NCBI RefSeq assembly: GCF_030378165.1
Contig: NZ_CP119766.1
Span: 5,208,001 to 5,272,000 of the forward strand
Source of the DNA: Flavobacterium panacagri
GTDB lineage: Bacteria; Bacteroidota; Bacteroidia; Flavobacteriales; Flavobacteriaceae
DNA: 64,000 nt
Direction of reading: 5' to 3'
Positions 17,911 through 27,512 of this stretch are shown here, one piece after another. Below the pieces are notes generated by a model. That model was not told where the DNA came from. It saw nothing but the letters and a program-made list of their open reading frames with translations, and ran no database searches. A program made the position numbers and the translations under genes. Within the stretch, counting starts at the first letter, position 1. Each line of letters begins with the position of its first letter.

Positions 17911-20085
17911 TTAATTATTCTCTGTCCATTTTATTTCCCAATTTTTAATTGATTCTCTTTCTTTCGTTTCATCAAATGGAGTATTATTTACGGCCGAATT
18001 TTTTAAAGCTTCTAAAAACATTTTCCATCTTGGCCAATAGAACCCTTTATACATTCCCTGCCACGATCTGGAAGCGTAATCATTCAAATGACCTTCTCCA
18101 CCCCAAAGTGTAATTAATGTTTTAGCATTTTTTGCATACAGTTTAGAAACTGAAGTAGTGCTTCCATAATCCGAAGCTGATTTTACCCATTGCTCTACAT
18201 TATTTAAAGGCTGTCCTGACATCATTTTATCGGTATCCAAAACTTGTTTTTCAATCTGTTTAAACAATTGATCTCCTTTTGCAATGTCTTTCTTTTGATA
18301 TGCCTTAACACACTCCATTAATTCTTCGTCAATTGCAAGTGAATTATAATGTCTTGAAACATCAATTAAATCGTATTGGATAAGGTTCGTTTTATTATAC
18401 TTTTTAGCTTCTTTGCTTAAAATATCCAAAGCTTCTTTTAGTTTAATTTTATCTCCTGGATTTCCTTTAAAATCAGTAATAGTTACTGTTGGTCGTTTAA
18501 ACAACAAATAAGCTCCTGCCCAATCGTTCCACCAGCGGGTTTCCCAATATTTGACATTATAAACAGATTGTAACAATAATTCCCAAGCTTGAAAAACAGG
18601 TTTTGATGAAGCCTGACCGTATCTTGCATTTAGATATTTAGTCAACCAGTCATTTACAGGCTGTTCTCCTTTAGTCCACGGAAGATCATAAATGTATTCG
18701 TAAACAACCGAATTATTATTTAATCCTTCCGGCATTGCGCCATAACCGACAACATTTCCTTTATGCGGATTTTTTAATAAACTCGTTAATTCGTCTTTAT
18801 AAAAATTCAGATCCCCATAAACTGGATTTGATCCTCCATAATTATGTACATAACCATAAGTCCATTGTTTACCATAAAAAGCTTCCTGATTATCCCATAC
18901 CTTATATCTGTCGTTAGCATAATCCTGAACCATCACTTTCTCATTTGGTACTTTGCTTAAAAATGCGCTTGTAGCTTCTTTAGTCCAAAATTCTTTATTA
19001 TCTCCAAAAAGCCATCCCTGCATTACCCAAACTGCACCGGGAGCTGCTTCGTTTATCGTTTCATAGACAGCGCTTCCATAATTAGAAAGTTCTTCATATT
19101 TATTATGTTCTGAAACAGGAGGTTCAATTTCGTTGAAAGAATCAGCCAAATAGAAATTAGACTTTCCGTACATTTTAGTATAAATTTCAATAAAACGTTT
19201 TCCTAATTTTTTGAATAACGGATCCTTAGAATCTAGCAGAAAAGTACTTGCAAAACCACCTCCTGACCAAGATTTCAATTCGGTTATTTTAGCTTCGGGA
19301 TGTTTTTCGGCGAAAGCCTTAGGTACATATCCGCTAAAGGCCGGTACAACTGGATGCATGTCCAGTGCTCTCATTCTTTCTAAGATTTTCTTTTGAAGCG
19401 CTTCTTTTTTAACGAACCATTCTTGTGGTAACGGGCCTTCTAAACTATTGATATTTCCCATTCGTTGCCACGGCAGATAAGCCGGCCCTGCAAAGTGAGA
19501 TTCTAACTGAGAATTTGTCAAACCATATTCTTTCCATAATTCCTGCCATACCGCTTCCTGACCTTCCATTGCAGTTGGAAGATTGATTCCGTGCAATGCC
19601 ATCCAGTCGATTTCTTGTTCCCAGCGTTTCCAATCCCACCATGGAGTGGTGTAGCCAAACGTACAGGCATTTAAATATTCTCTATATTCAAATGGTGTGT
19701 CTCCTTTTTTAGCATATTTTGGCCATGTTTTAGGCAAGTTAATTCTGTTTCCTTCCCAACTTACTAAAACAGCACCTATGTCTCTTAAAAAATTATAGGC
19801 TGCATAACAAACTGCGGTATTGTTTGATGCTTTTATTTTTACCTTATTATTAGCTGTTTCAATTTCAAACCAATCCGATTTGTTGTTTGTTTTATTTTCG
19901 GCAATGTTTAACTCAAACTCATTGGCACGATTTCCTACTAATCTTTCAATTACGCCGAAAGCACTTTTTGTTTTTTCATCAACTTGACAATGTGCTTTAA
20001 AAGAACCCAAAAACAACAGCATAAAAGCCATTACTGCCATTTTTAAGGAATCGTTCTTTTCAATTTTAAAATTCTCACTTTTCAT
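17911..20085 (-). CDS. GH89 alpha-N-acetylglucosaminidase
   Basis: A 724-residue NAGLU-type glycosidase. The order of segments matches the family: an N-terminal small domain (NEFELNIAE, VCYAAYNFLRDIGAVLVSWE), the catalytic barrel starting YREYLNACTFGYTTPWWDWK, then WMALHGINLPTAMEGQEAVW, LPWQRMGNINSLEGPLPQEW, YLADSFNEIEPP (predicted acid/base Glu region), MQGWLFG and YVHNYGGSNPVYGDL, then the helical C-terminal domain. GH89 removes terminal alpha-GlcNAc with retention, as in heparan sulfate or mucin caps. A hydrophobic segment (MAVMAFMLLFLGSFKAHCQ) serves as signal peptide; start may be at the first or an internal Met. It lies between the GDPD-phosphatase gene and susC1, fitting an alpha-GlcNAc-bearing PUL substrate. 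Confidence 0.95.
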   Translation of the reverse strand: MKSENFKIEKNDSLKMAVMAFMLLFLGSFKAHCQVDEKTKSAFGVIERLVGNRANEFELNIAENKTNNKSDWFEIETANNKVKIKASNNTAVCYAAYNFLRDIGAVLVSWEGNRINLPKTWPKYAKKGDTPFEYREYLNACTFGYTTPWWDWKRWEQEIDWMALHGINLPTAMEGQEAVWQELWKEYGLTNSQLESHFAGPAYLPWQRMGNINSLEGPLPQEWFVKKEALQKKILERMRALDMHPVVPAFSGYVPKAFAEKHPEAKITELKSWSGGGFASTFLLDSKDPLFKKLGKRFIEIYTKMYGKSNFYLADSFNEIEPPVSEHNKYEELSNYGSAVYETINEAAPGAVWVMQGWLFGDNKEFWTKEATSAFLSKVPNEKVMVQDYANDRYKVWDNQEAFYGKQWTYGYVHNYGGSNPVYGDLNFYKDELTSLLKNPHKGNVVGYGAMPEGLNNNSVVYEYIYDLPWTKGEQPVNDWLTKYLNARYGQASSKPVFQAWELLLQSVYNVKYWETRWWNDWAGAYLLFKRPTVTITDFKGNPGDKIKLKEALDILSKEAKKYNKTNLIQYDLIDVSRHYNSLAIDEELMECVKAYQKKDIAKGDQLFKQIEKQVLDTDKMMSGQPLNNVEQWVKSASDYGSTTSVSKLYAKNAKTLITLWGGEGHLNDYASRSWQGMYKGFYWPRWKMFLEALKNSAVNNTPFDETKERESIKNWEIKWTENN

Positions 20086-20138
20086 ATAAATAACCTATTA
20101 TTAAATTGTCTTAACTCATTTTAGCCTAACAAAAACAA

Positions 20139-20166
20139 GGGAGATTAAATTATTTATTAATCTCCC
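20139..20166. terminator. Hairpin upstream of the GH89 gene
   Basis: Perfect 10-bp stem GGGAGATTAA/TTAATCTCCC with an 8-base loop, 54 bases before the GH89 start. It could be a second terminator for the upstream phosphatase gene or a leader hairpin of the GH89 mRNA. No strong T run follows on the minus strand. Confidence 0.5.
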
Positions 20167-20464
20167 AACTCAAATAAAAACCTAACAAAAATTTATTACT
20201 AATAATTAACAAACTTAATTCAAGATTCAGAACGAAGAATGGGGTTCTGAACCGAAAATAAAATTACACTTATTGCTTTTTATTAAGATGGATTAATCAG
20301 TCAAAAATATAGACAGATTCTTTGTGTAGTTATTGCATTTGTTATCGCTAACAGCTGAAATTATTCTTTTTTTTGTGGATAAAAGAAAACTTGTACGACA
20401 ATGCTTAAATAACAGTATAAATGCCGAGAAAGCATTTCAATTGAAATTTGATCAAACAATAAAA
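20167..20464. other. Gap without recognised feature
   Basis: AT-rich DNA between two hairpins, upstream of GH89. I see no open frame of note, no exact -7 element and no repeat. Confidence 0.5.
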
Positions 20465-20498
20465 GCCTGCCATTGTTTCGTAAAAAACACTGGCAGGC
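20465..20498 (-). terminator. Terminator after the GDPD-phosphatase gene
   Basis: Stem of about 14 pairs with one mismatch (GCCTGCCATTGTTT against AAAACACTGGCAGGC), followed on the minus strand by TTTT. It lies 56 bases past the stop codon. Confidence 0.8.
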
Positions 20499-20553
20499 AA
20501 GATTGAACATTTGGGGGCTGTTCGTTATGCTATTATTATTTTAAGATTCTTAT

Positions 20554-22347
20554 TTACTTTAATACTGAAAGTATTTTATGGAATACTTCATTATTTTCAT
20601 AAACTCCTTGGAAATCTTTTGAATGTGGTCCGTAAGAAAAAATAGGAACCATAGTAGCTGTATGATCTACAGTAATAAAATCTCCTTCAATTTTATGTTC
20701 TTTTACATTTCCTTGCGGAATCGCAAAACCAGAAGTTTCATGATCCGCCGTAACGATTACTAATGTTCCTTCGTTTTTATCAGCAAATAGTAAAGCTTGA
20801 GTAATTGCCGTATCAAAATCTATGGTTTCAGCTACGATTCCTCCTGCATTATTCACATGACCAAAACTGTCGATCTGTGCGCCTTCGACCATTAAAAAGA
20901 AAGGTTTGTTTTTTTTGTTTAAAAATTCTAAGCTGTATTTTACGGCATCCGCCAATACTTCTCCTCTTCCTTCCAAAACTGATGGAACTCTATGCTGCGA
21001 AATAAAAACACCCACTGCATCATTATTCTCTGCCTGCAGTTCCTGTACCGCATTCAATAATTTGAATTTGGGAGCCAATGCAATATTTTTAAAAGTAGAA
21101 GCACCTCCTCCAACAAACAGATTTAATTTGCTTTTTAGTAAATCCTGCGCTATTAATTCTGTATTCGATCTTTCTTCAGTATGTGCATAAAAAGAGGCTG
21201 GTGTTGCTCCCGTAACCTCATCTGTTGTAATAATTCCTGTAGAGAAATTTCTTTTTTGTAATACTTCTAAGATATTCGGAATTGGTTTTCTCAAACTATC
21301 TGTCCCAATGGCTCTATTGTTGGTTTTCTGGCCTGTTGCCAATGCTGTTCCTGCCGCTGCAGAATCGGTTGTAAAATCATCTGCCGATTGTGTTTTTATA
21401 AAACCGATGCTTTTCATCTGCGTTACCGATAAAGCGCCGTCATTAGCCAAAACCGCTGAAGAAATTTGCGATAAACCATTACCATCTCCAATTAAAAGAA
21501 TCACATTTTTAACAGGAGTATCTTTTTGATCTGTTTTATAAGTGGGAACATACACTTTTGAAGAATTGCTAGCAGTAACCAATCTTTTTGGTAAAGCCTG
21601 CAGATACTGAACACAATTGTAAGGTGAATCAGTATTAATGATATCTACTCCGAGTTCTAAAAAAGCTTTCCAAGCTGTTTTAGTGTCTGGACAACCCCAA
21701 AAACGAAATGGTTTGTTTAAGCTTTTTCCTTTAGCAATAATTGAACTTATGCGATTACGATCATCATGTGTTAATCTTCCTAAACCATTCCAAACTGAAT
21801 ATTTTTTATAATCTACACTGATCATCGCTACTTTTTCCCAGTTTTCTTTTGAAATTGTTTTGTCTATTTCTTGAAAATCAAACCAGATAAAATCAGGGTA
21901 TTTTTTATACGTTTCTGCATCTGGTCTGTTTCCAGATATAACGATTCTAATATCCTTATTTTTTGTTATGGTCTCATATTTTTTTAAAACCGAAATAAGC
22001 TTATCTAAAGTAGCTACCGCTTCTGTTTTAATGTCAATCAGTAAAACTAATTTGTGCTCTTTTTTATAATTCATTTTTAGAGCCGTCTCTAACGGTTTTA
22101 AATACAAATCTTCTAAAGTTCTTGCAGCAGAAATTCCTTTTTGATCATGAGAGACATATAAACCATTATCTTTCAAAAAAATATCGGCTTCTATGGATGT
22201 CGCTCCATTGGCGTAAGCATTCCAAAAAGGAATGGTTTGTTCATAATCGTTATGAGAATGTACTGTAACTAAGTTCTGAGAATATAACTGATCACCTGCT
22301 CCCCAGAAAAACAAGGATAGCCAGATGAATAAAAATGATGTTTTCAT
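20554..22347 (-). CDS. GDPD/PI-PLC-like domain fused to alkaline phosphatase
   Basis: About 597 residues from the ATG that starts a signal peptide (MKTSFLFIWLSLFFWGAG); an upstream in-frame extension of 77 codons is unlikely. Residues about 25-260 are a phosphodiesterase of the GDPD/PI-PLC superfamily: HSHNDYEQ, SIEADIFLKDNGLYVSHD, LVLLIDIK, FWGCPDTKTAW, GVDIINTDSP. Residues about 275-597 are a PhoA-type alkaline phosphatase with all metal and nucleophile motifs: LIGDGNGLSQ, FTTDSAAAGTALATG (Ser nucleophile), TTDEVTGATPASF, VEGAQIDSFGHVNN, VTADHETSGFA. The order of domains predicts a two-step reaction: diester cleavage, then release of inorganic phosphate. It follows susCD2 and precedes GH89, so the substrate probably carries phosphodiesters. 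Periplasmic location is inferred. Confidence 0.9.
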   Translation of the reverse strand: MKTSFLFIWLSLFFWGAGDQLYSQNLVTVHSHNDYEQTIPFWNAYANGATSIEADIFLKDNGLYVSHDQKGISAARTLEDLYLKPLETALKMNYKKEHKLVLLIDIKTEAVATLDKLISVLKKYETITKNKDIRIVISGNRPDAETYKKYPDFIWFDFQEIDKTISKENWEKVAMISVDYKKYSVWNGLGRLTHDDRNRISSIIAKGKSLNKPFRFWGCPDTKTAWKAFLELGVDIINTDSPYNCVQYLQALPKRLVTASNSSKVYVPTYKTDQKDTPVKNVILLIGDGNGLSQISSAVLANDGALSVTQMKSIGFIKTQSADDFTTDSAAAGTALATGQKTNNRAIGTDSLRKPIPNILEVLQKRNFSTGIITTDEVTGATPASFYAHTEERSNTELIAQDLLKSKLNLFVGGGASTFKNIALAPKFKLLNAVQELQAENNDAVGVFISQHRVPSVLEGRGEVLADAVKYSLEFLNKKNKPFFLMVEGAQIDSFGHVNNAGGIVAETIDFDTAITQALLFADKNEGTLVIVTADHETSGFAIPQGNVKEHKIEGDFITVDHTATMVPIFSYGPHSKDFQGVYENNEVFHKILSVLK

Positions 22348-22473
22348 TTGGAATAAATTGATGGATTTTGAATGAACAAAATGGCAGGTAGTAGATTGGT
22401 AGGGCAAAAAAGGTCTGTCAACTGAAATGATCAGCCGAAACAAATATTTAATAAATAAATTTGGGATAAAAAA

Positions 22474-22575
22474 AACAGGGCGTTTTCTTAAAGGTTCAAA
22501 AACTACCCTGCTTTTAACAACTAACACAAAAAGACTGCCTATTTCATAAATAGCGTACAATAAAATGGCAGTCTT
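22474..22575 (-). terminator. Two terminator-like hairpins after susCD2
   Basis: The first stem pairs AAGACTGCC (22531-22539) with GGCAGTCTT (22567-22575) and is followed on the minus strand by TTTTTG. The second pairs AACAGGG with CCCTGCTT (22474-22512) and is followed by a long T run. Both lie between the susD2 stop and the next gene, so the susCD2 transcript should mostly end here. Confidence 0.75.
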
Positions 22576-22605
22576 CAATTCAACGTATAAAAAAACAAAC
22601 TTAAA

Positions 22606-24348
22606 CTAGTATCCTTTATTCTGTACTAAATATCCAGGAGTGTTAGATGCACCGTCAATTGCTACCTGTGGAATTGGGAACAATCTTTTGTTTACATCTG
22701 TATCTGATTTTTCAGTCCATTTATCTTCAAAATGACTGAAACGGATTTGAGTATTTCTTCTTAAACCTTCCCAGTAAAATTCGAAACCATATTCTCTGTA
22801 CAAAATATCTAAGCTGATTGCAGGAAGCGCAGCAGGAATTGGAGCACGAGCCGTTCTTGAAGTTCTAACTGTATTCATATCTGCCAACGCACCAGCGTTA
22901 TCTCCTTTTCTTAATTTAGCTTCAGCACGCATCATAAAAATTTCAGCATATCTCAATAGTACCATATCTACACTGCTGTAGTAGTTTCCGTCTGGAGAAG
23001 TGTGGCTAAACTGGTATTTAGAAACTCTGTATCCAGAATAGTGCATACTTCCTTCATTTGTAAAATCAACTTTCAAAGTAAGGTTAACATATCCAACGTT
23101 TTTGTCTGGTCCATTACCTTTGATTTGTTTTACAGGATAAATTCTATATCCAGTATCACATTTGTAAAAAGCTCCGTTAGCATCTTTTCTAGCTGCCCAA
23201 GGAATGCCTCTCATAATTCCTCTGTCGATTTCAAATTCTTCTGCTTTTACACAATAATAATGGTTCTCATCATTTAAAGGAGAAAATCCAGTAAGATCTT
23301 TTAAATTATCTGGCACCTTTGCATTGTTTTTGTAAAATCTTGCATCAGCATCAGCAGGATCTACAGAACCATAAGCATCAACCCAAGTTTGGTAAAAATC
23401 TGATGTAATTGCTGGACCATCTGTTCCATCTGCATTAATCGATTCAGGTCTTGGAAACATTGATCCAGGAATTGACCAATAAGCCCAACGGTTGTTTTCG
23501 TCTTTTAAAACACCACGCTGATCCATTGCAAAAATCACCTCTTTATTTGAGTTGTTATCATCATCAAATAAATCAAAATACTCAGGAGATAAACTGAATT
23601 TACCAGAGTTGATAATATTATCTGTGTATTTAATAACCTTATCCATATCTGCCGGTGCAAATGAAGGCGTTCCATAAGGATCACGATACACTGCAGCATT
23701 CAAATTAAGCCTTGCAAGAAGTCCCCAAACTGCCGCTTGTGTCATTCTTCCTGGCCCTTTATCTGTATTGATCACATCAGCAACAGATAATAATTCGTTT
23801 TCGATGTACGTAACTGCATCTTGTCCTCTCAAAATTTCTGAAGTAGAAGCCGATGATTCTTTTTTGAATACCAATCCCCAGCTGTCTAATGTCATCATAT
23901 TTAAGTAAGCTCTTAACGCTTTCATCTCGTAAAGTGCTCCTTGTGCTTCTTTATTACCATCTTCTGCAAGAGGCGTTAATACTTCGATTGCAGAAAGTGT
24001 TCTAGAAATATTCTTTGTAAGTTCGTTCCATGTACTTGTTACAAGATCATTTGTAGGCGTTGTTGTGTGTGCGTGAACTGCTAAATATTTACCGCCATCA
24101 TACCAATCTGTTCCTCCTCTGTAAGGTAAAATACCTTCGTCACTCGCAATTAACTGAAGACCAAAATTGTTTGTATGGATCCAAGTCGCTTTTAATTGTC
24201 CGTAAGCTGGAGCAATTGCTCCACTGATTGCTTCTGCTTGTCCTGCTCCATTTAAAGATTCGTCCAGGACTTTTTCTTCTAAATTTGTACAGCTCCAGGT
24301 AAATAATACACCTAATGCAAGAGCTGCTATTACTATTTTATTTTTCAT
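22606..24348 (-). CDS. SusD/RagB-family glycan-binding lipoprotein (susD2)
   Basis: A 580-residue SusD homologue with lipobox (LGVLFTWSCTN). Family segments are visible: LIASDEGILPYRGGTDWYDG, MKALRAYLNMMTLDSWG, AAVWGLLARLNLNAAVYRD, YAEIFMMRAEAKLRKGDNAG, YREYGFEFYWEGLRRNTQIR and KRLFPIPQVAI. It follows susC2 by 17 bases. It is longer than and clearly different from susD1, so the two pairs probably take up different fragments of the glycan or different glycans. Ligand unknown. Confidence 0.97.
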   Translation of the reverse strand: MKNKIVIAALALGVLFTWSCTNLEEKVLDESLNGAGQAEAISGAIAPAYGQLKATWIHTNNFGLQLIASDEGILPYRGGTDWYDGGKYLAVHAHTTTPTNDLVTSTWNELTKNISRTLSAIEVLTPLAEDGNKEAQGALYEMKALRAYLNMMTLDSWGLVFKKESSASTSEILRGQDAVTYIENELLSVADVINTDKGPGRMTQAAVWGLLARLNLNAAVYRDPYGTPSFAPADMDKVIKYTDNIINSGKFSLSPEYFDLFDDDNNSNKEVIFAMDQRGVLKDENNRWAYWSIPGSMFPRPESINADGTDGPAITSDFYQTWVDAYGSVDPADADARFYKNNAKVPDNLKDLTGFSPLNDENHYYCVKAEEFEIDRGIMRGIPWAARKDANGAFYKCDTGYRIYPVKQIKGNGPDKNVGYVNLTLKVDFTNEGSMHYSGYRVSKYQFSHTSPDGNYYSSVDMVLLRYAEIFMMRAEAKLRKGDNAGALADMNTVRTSRTARAPIPAALPAISLDILYREYGFEFYWEGLRRNTQIRFSHFEDKWTEKSDTDVNKRLFPIPQVAIDGASNTPGYLVQNKGY

Positions 24349-24365
24349 GTTCTCTTTTTTTTTGA

Positions 24366-27335
24366 TTAAAATGCAACGTTTAAGCCAAATACAATTGTTC
24401 TGCTTCGTGGATAACTGAAGTAATCAATTCCAAAAGACTGAATGTCTCCAACTGATGTTCCTGTATTAATTTCAGGATCGTAACCGCTGTATTTTGTAAT
24501 TACAAATAAGTTTTGTCCAGTTATAGAAAGACGAATATTGTCCATTACATCACCAAGACCAACTAATCTAGGACTTAAATTATATCCTAAAGTCGCATTG
24601 TTTAATCTTAAGAAACTACCATCTTCTAAGTATCTAGTAGAAACTGTGTTTGAATTTGTAGAAGCTTCGTTTAAATATTGTGAAGCTCTATCTGTTGTGT
24701 TGAAAGAGTTTGCTAAACTTCCTCTGTTGAATGAAGTCATGGCAACGTGGTTGTAAATTTTATTACCTCCTGCTCCGTTAAAATTAAATCCTAAATCAAG
24801 ATTTTTATATTTAAAGTTCAAGTAGAAAGCATAGATATAATCTGGTAATGCACTTCCAGCAACGATACGGTCATTGTCAAGAATAGAACCATCTCCATTT
24901 GTATCTGCAAACTGATTCAAACCATTAGAACCAATCCCAGTAAAATTAAGCATGTAGAAAGAACCAATTGAATGTCCGTTTAAAACTCCGTTGATTGTTG
25001 CACCAGATTGTCCTCCACCTTGCGCACCTCCTGTTGTTAAAATTTGGTATGGAGAATTCTCTACTTTATTATTGGTAAATGAAATATTTCCACCAACACT
25101 GTATGAGAAATCTTTGCTTTTATCACTGCTGTAATCTAAAGCTACCTCGATACCATTATTTTTAATCTGCATCGCTGGAATGTTTGTCCAATATTTAGAT
25201 GTAGGCTGAATAGGATCTGTTGGAGCAACTTCTAACAAAATGTTTTCAGAAACTTTATTAAAATAATCTACTGTACCAGAAAGTCTATTATTAAATAAAC
25301 TAAAATCTAAACCAACGTTTGTTTGTGTAGAAACTTCCCACTGAATATTTGGATTAGCCAAACGTGTGTAGATTGAACCATAAGGATAACCGCTCAAATC
25401 TGTAGCAGATGGATCTAATGGATACGTATCGTTTCCTGTGTTACTTTCTGTATAACTTGCTTTTGTAATTTTAGAAGGAATTTCTTGAGATCCTGTCTGA
25501 CCCCAGCTCGCTCTTAATTTAAGGTTGTTTAAAGTTTCAGATTCTTTTAAGAAATCTTCTTTAGTAATATTCCAACCTAATGCTACAGATGGAAAATATC
25601 CATATCTGTTGTTTTTACCAAACTTAGAAGAACCGTCAGCACGCATTGTTGCTGTCAATAAATATTTGTTGTCGTATCCGTAGTTTAATCTACCAAAGAA
25701 AGACTGAAGCTCGTTTTCTACAGCAGAAGAAGATTGTGTTGTACGCTCACTTGCTGTTTCGATTTGATTTTTCGGCTCTACCCCATTATTAGGAAATCCT
25801 GATAAGTTGTAGCTTTTTTGGTAAACTTGTATTTTTTGGTAAGACTGACCCGCTAAAACAGTAAAACTATGGGCTTTTTTGTTAAAATTATAGGTCAATG
25901 TATTCTCATATAAAACGTTATTATTATTTGTAATAACATTGTTCAATGAACCTAAAGTTGTGTTTGTTGCAGACGCATAAGGTAAAACCTGAATATCTCT
26001 TTCAGACATAGAATAATCTACTCCAAGGTTAAACTTGTACGTTAATCCTTTTATGAATTCATAAGATGGAGAGATATTAGCCAAAATACGGTTGTTGTTT
26101 GTAACATCTGAGTAATTTCTCTCGCTGATTAAAGGATTTAAGATATCGTTGCTCAAATTAACATTTGGCTCTCCGTTTACATAAACCGCATCAGTAGGGT
26201 TCATTGTCAACATGTTTCCTACAATACTTCTAGCATCTGGTCTTTCATTTTCAAGCTTAGTTCCAGTCAAATTAAATGTGATATTAAATTTATCATCTAA
26301 AGCTTTCTGACTTAAATTTAAACGTCCAGAATAACGTTTCAAATCACTATTTCTTAAAACACCTTCTTGATTATCTACACCAACAGAAGCTGCATAAGTT
26401 GATTTTTCTGTTCCACCGCTCATCGATAAATTAACGTTTTGAGAAACTCCCGTTCTAGTTAATTCATCCTGCCAATCTGTATTTGCCCCTCCGTCTTGAA
26501 GGTTTCCGTTTACAGTTGCAACTTGTCTTCTAAACTCGTCTGCACTAAAAACATCCACTTTATTAGCCAATGAAGAAAAACCAGTAGTCACAGAAAGATT
26601 AATCTTTGATTGTCCTTTTGCTCCTTTTTTAGTTGTAATTACAACTACTCCATTTGCTGCCCTAGATCCATAGATAGCAGAAGCAGAAGCATCTTTAAGG
26701 ACTTCAATACTTTCAATATCCTGAGGATTGATAAAGTTTAACGGGTTCGAAGCTACTCCTGTATTGCTGTTATCCAAAGCAAATCCATCTACTACATAAA
26801 GAGGTGTTGTTCCAGAACGTAAACTTCCAACTCCACGAATAATAATATCTTGATTTGCACCAGGCTCACCACTTGCCGCCATAACATTAACTCCGGCAAC
26901 TTTACCTTGAATTAACTGACCTGCATTGGCAACAACTCCTTTGTTAAAATTCTCACTTTTTACAGAACCAATAGCTCCAGTTACGTCAGATCTTTTTTGA
27001 GAACCGTAACCAACCACTACTACTTCATTTAAAGTACTAACCTCTTCTGCTAAAGAAACAGTTAGTTTTTGAGTTCCTGAGAAAGAAACTTCTTTTGTTT
27101 TAAATCCAACATAAGAAAAAACCAAAACACCATCATTTTGTTGTGCCTTAATTTTAAAATTTCCATCAAAATCTGTAGTAACTGCCCCTTTTGGTTCTCC
27201 TTTAATATAAACAGAGACACCAGGAACTGGTACTTTTTCAACATCAGAAATTACAATTCCTGATACATTTATCTGCCCATAGGAGTATGACATACATCCA
27301 AAGGCAAGAATTAGCAATGCATAAATTTTTTTCAT
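24366..27335 (-). CDS. SusC/RagA-family TonB-dependent transporter (susC2)
   Basis: A 989-residue outer-membrane transporter: signal peptide (MKKIYALLILAFGCMSYSYG), carboxypeptidase-D-like domain (INVSGIVISDVEKVPVPGVS), the conserved LNEVVVVGYGSQKRSDVTG, plug (LIQGKVAGVNVMAASGEPG, YVVDGFALDN, IEVLKDASASAIYGSRAANG) and a barrel ending FGLNVAF. It starts the susCD2 operon directly behind the regulator gene on the same strand, the usual place for the operon a regulator controls. An exact -7 element stands 24 bases before the start codon. Confidence 0.97.
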   Translation of the reverse strand: MKKIYALLILAFGCMSYSYGQINVSGIVISDVEKVPVPGVSVYIKGEPKGAVTTDFDGNFKIKAQQNDGVLVFSYVGFKTKEVSFSGTQKLTVSLAEEVSTLNEVVVVGYGSQKRSDVTGAIGSVKSENFNKGVVANAGQLIQGKVAGVNVMAASGEPGANQDIIIRGVGSLRSGTTPLYVVDGFALDNSNTGVASNPLNFINPQDIESIEVLKDASASAIYGSRAANGVVVITTKKGAKGQSKINLSVTTGFSSLANKVDVFSADEFRRQVATVNGNLQDGGANTDWQDELTRTGVSQNVNLSMSGGTEKSTYAASVGVDNQEGVLRNSDLKRYSGRLNLSQKALDDKFNITFNLTGTKLENERPDARSIVGNMLTMNPTDAVYVNGEPNVNLSNDILNPLISERNYSDVTNNNRILANISPSYEFIKGLTYKFNLGVDYSMSERDIQVLPYASATNTTLGSLNNVITNNNNVLYENTLTYNFNKKAHSFTVLAGQSYQKIQVYQKSYNLSGFPNNGVEPKNQIETASERTTQSSSAVENELQSFFGRLNYGYDNKYLLTATMRADGSSKFGKNNRYGYFPSVALGWNITKEDFLKESETLNNLKLRASWGQTGSQEIPSKITKASYTESNTGNDTYPLDPSATDLSGYPYGSIYTRLANPNIQWEVSTQTNVGLDFSLFNNRLSGTVDYFNKVSENILLEVAPTDPIQPTSKYWTNIPAMQIKNNGIEVALDYSSDKSKDFSYSVGGNISFTNNKVENSPYQILTTGGAQGGGQSGATINGVLNGHSIGSFYMLNFTGIGSNGLNQFADTNGDGSILDNDRIVAGSALPDYIYAFYLNFKYKNLDLGFNFNGAGGNKIYNHVAMTSFNRGSLANSFNTTDRASQYLNEASTNSNTVSTRYLEDGSFLRLNNATLGYNLSPRLVGLGDVMDNIRLSITGQNLFVITKYSGYDPEINTGTSVGDIQSFGIDYFSYPRSRTIVFGLNVAF

Positions 27336-27358
27336 TTAAATTACTTTTTTTGTTTTGC

Positions 27359-27366
27359 CAAAAGTA
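27359..27366 (-). promoter_or_regulatory. Candidate -7 element for susC2
   Basis: The minus strand reads TACTTTTG, an exact TAnnTTTG. TTTTG lies 15 bases further upstream, slightly close for a -33 box. A small palindrome CCTCC-AAAA-GGAGG at 27379-27392 overlaps that region and could bind the neighbouring regulator. Confidence 0.5.
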
Positions 27367-27512
27367 TTTTAACGATCCCTCCAAAAGGAGGATTTTTGTT
27401 TTTCAAAAGAGGACTTTTAATTCAATTTAGGATAGAATTAACGCTGAAAAAGGGTGAATTTTGTACATTAACATTAGCCTAACTTTGTGCAAATACAGGG
27501 CTAACAGAAAAC

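Noticed and set aside
22348-22578. 77-codon N-terminal extension of the GDPD-phosphatase
   Set aside because: It covers the terminator region of susCD2, and the downstream ATG begins a clean signal peptide.
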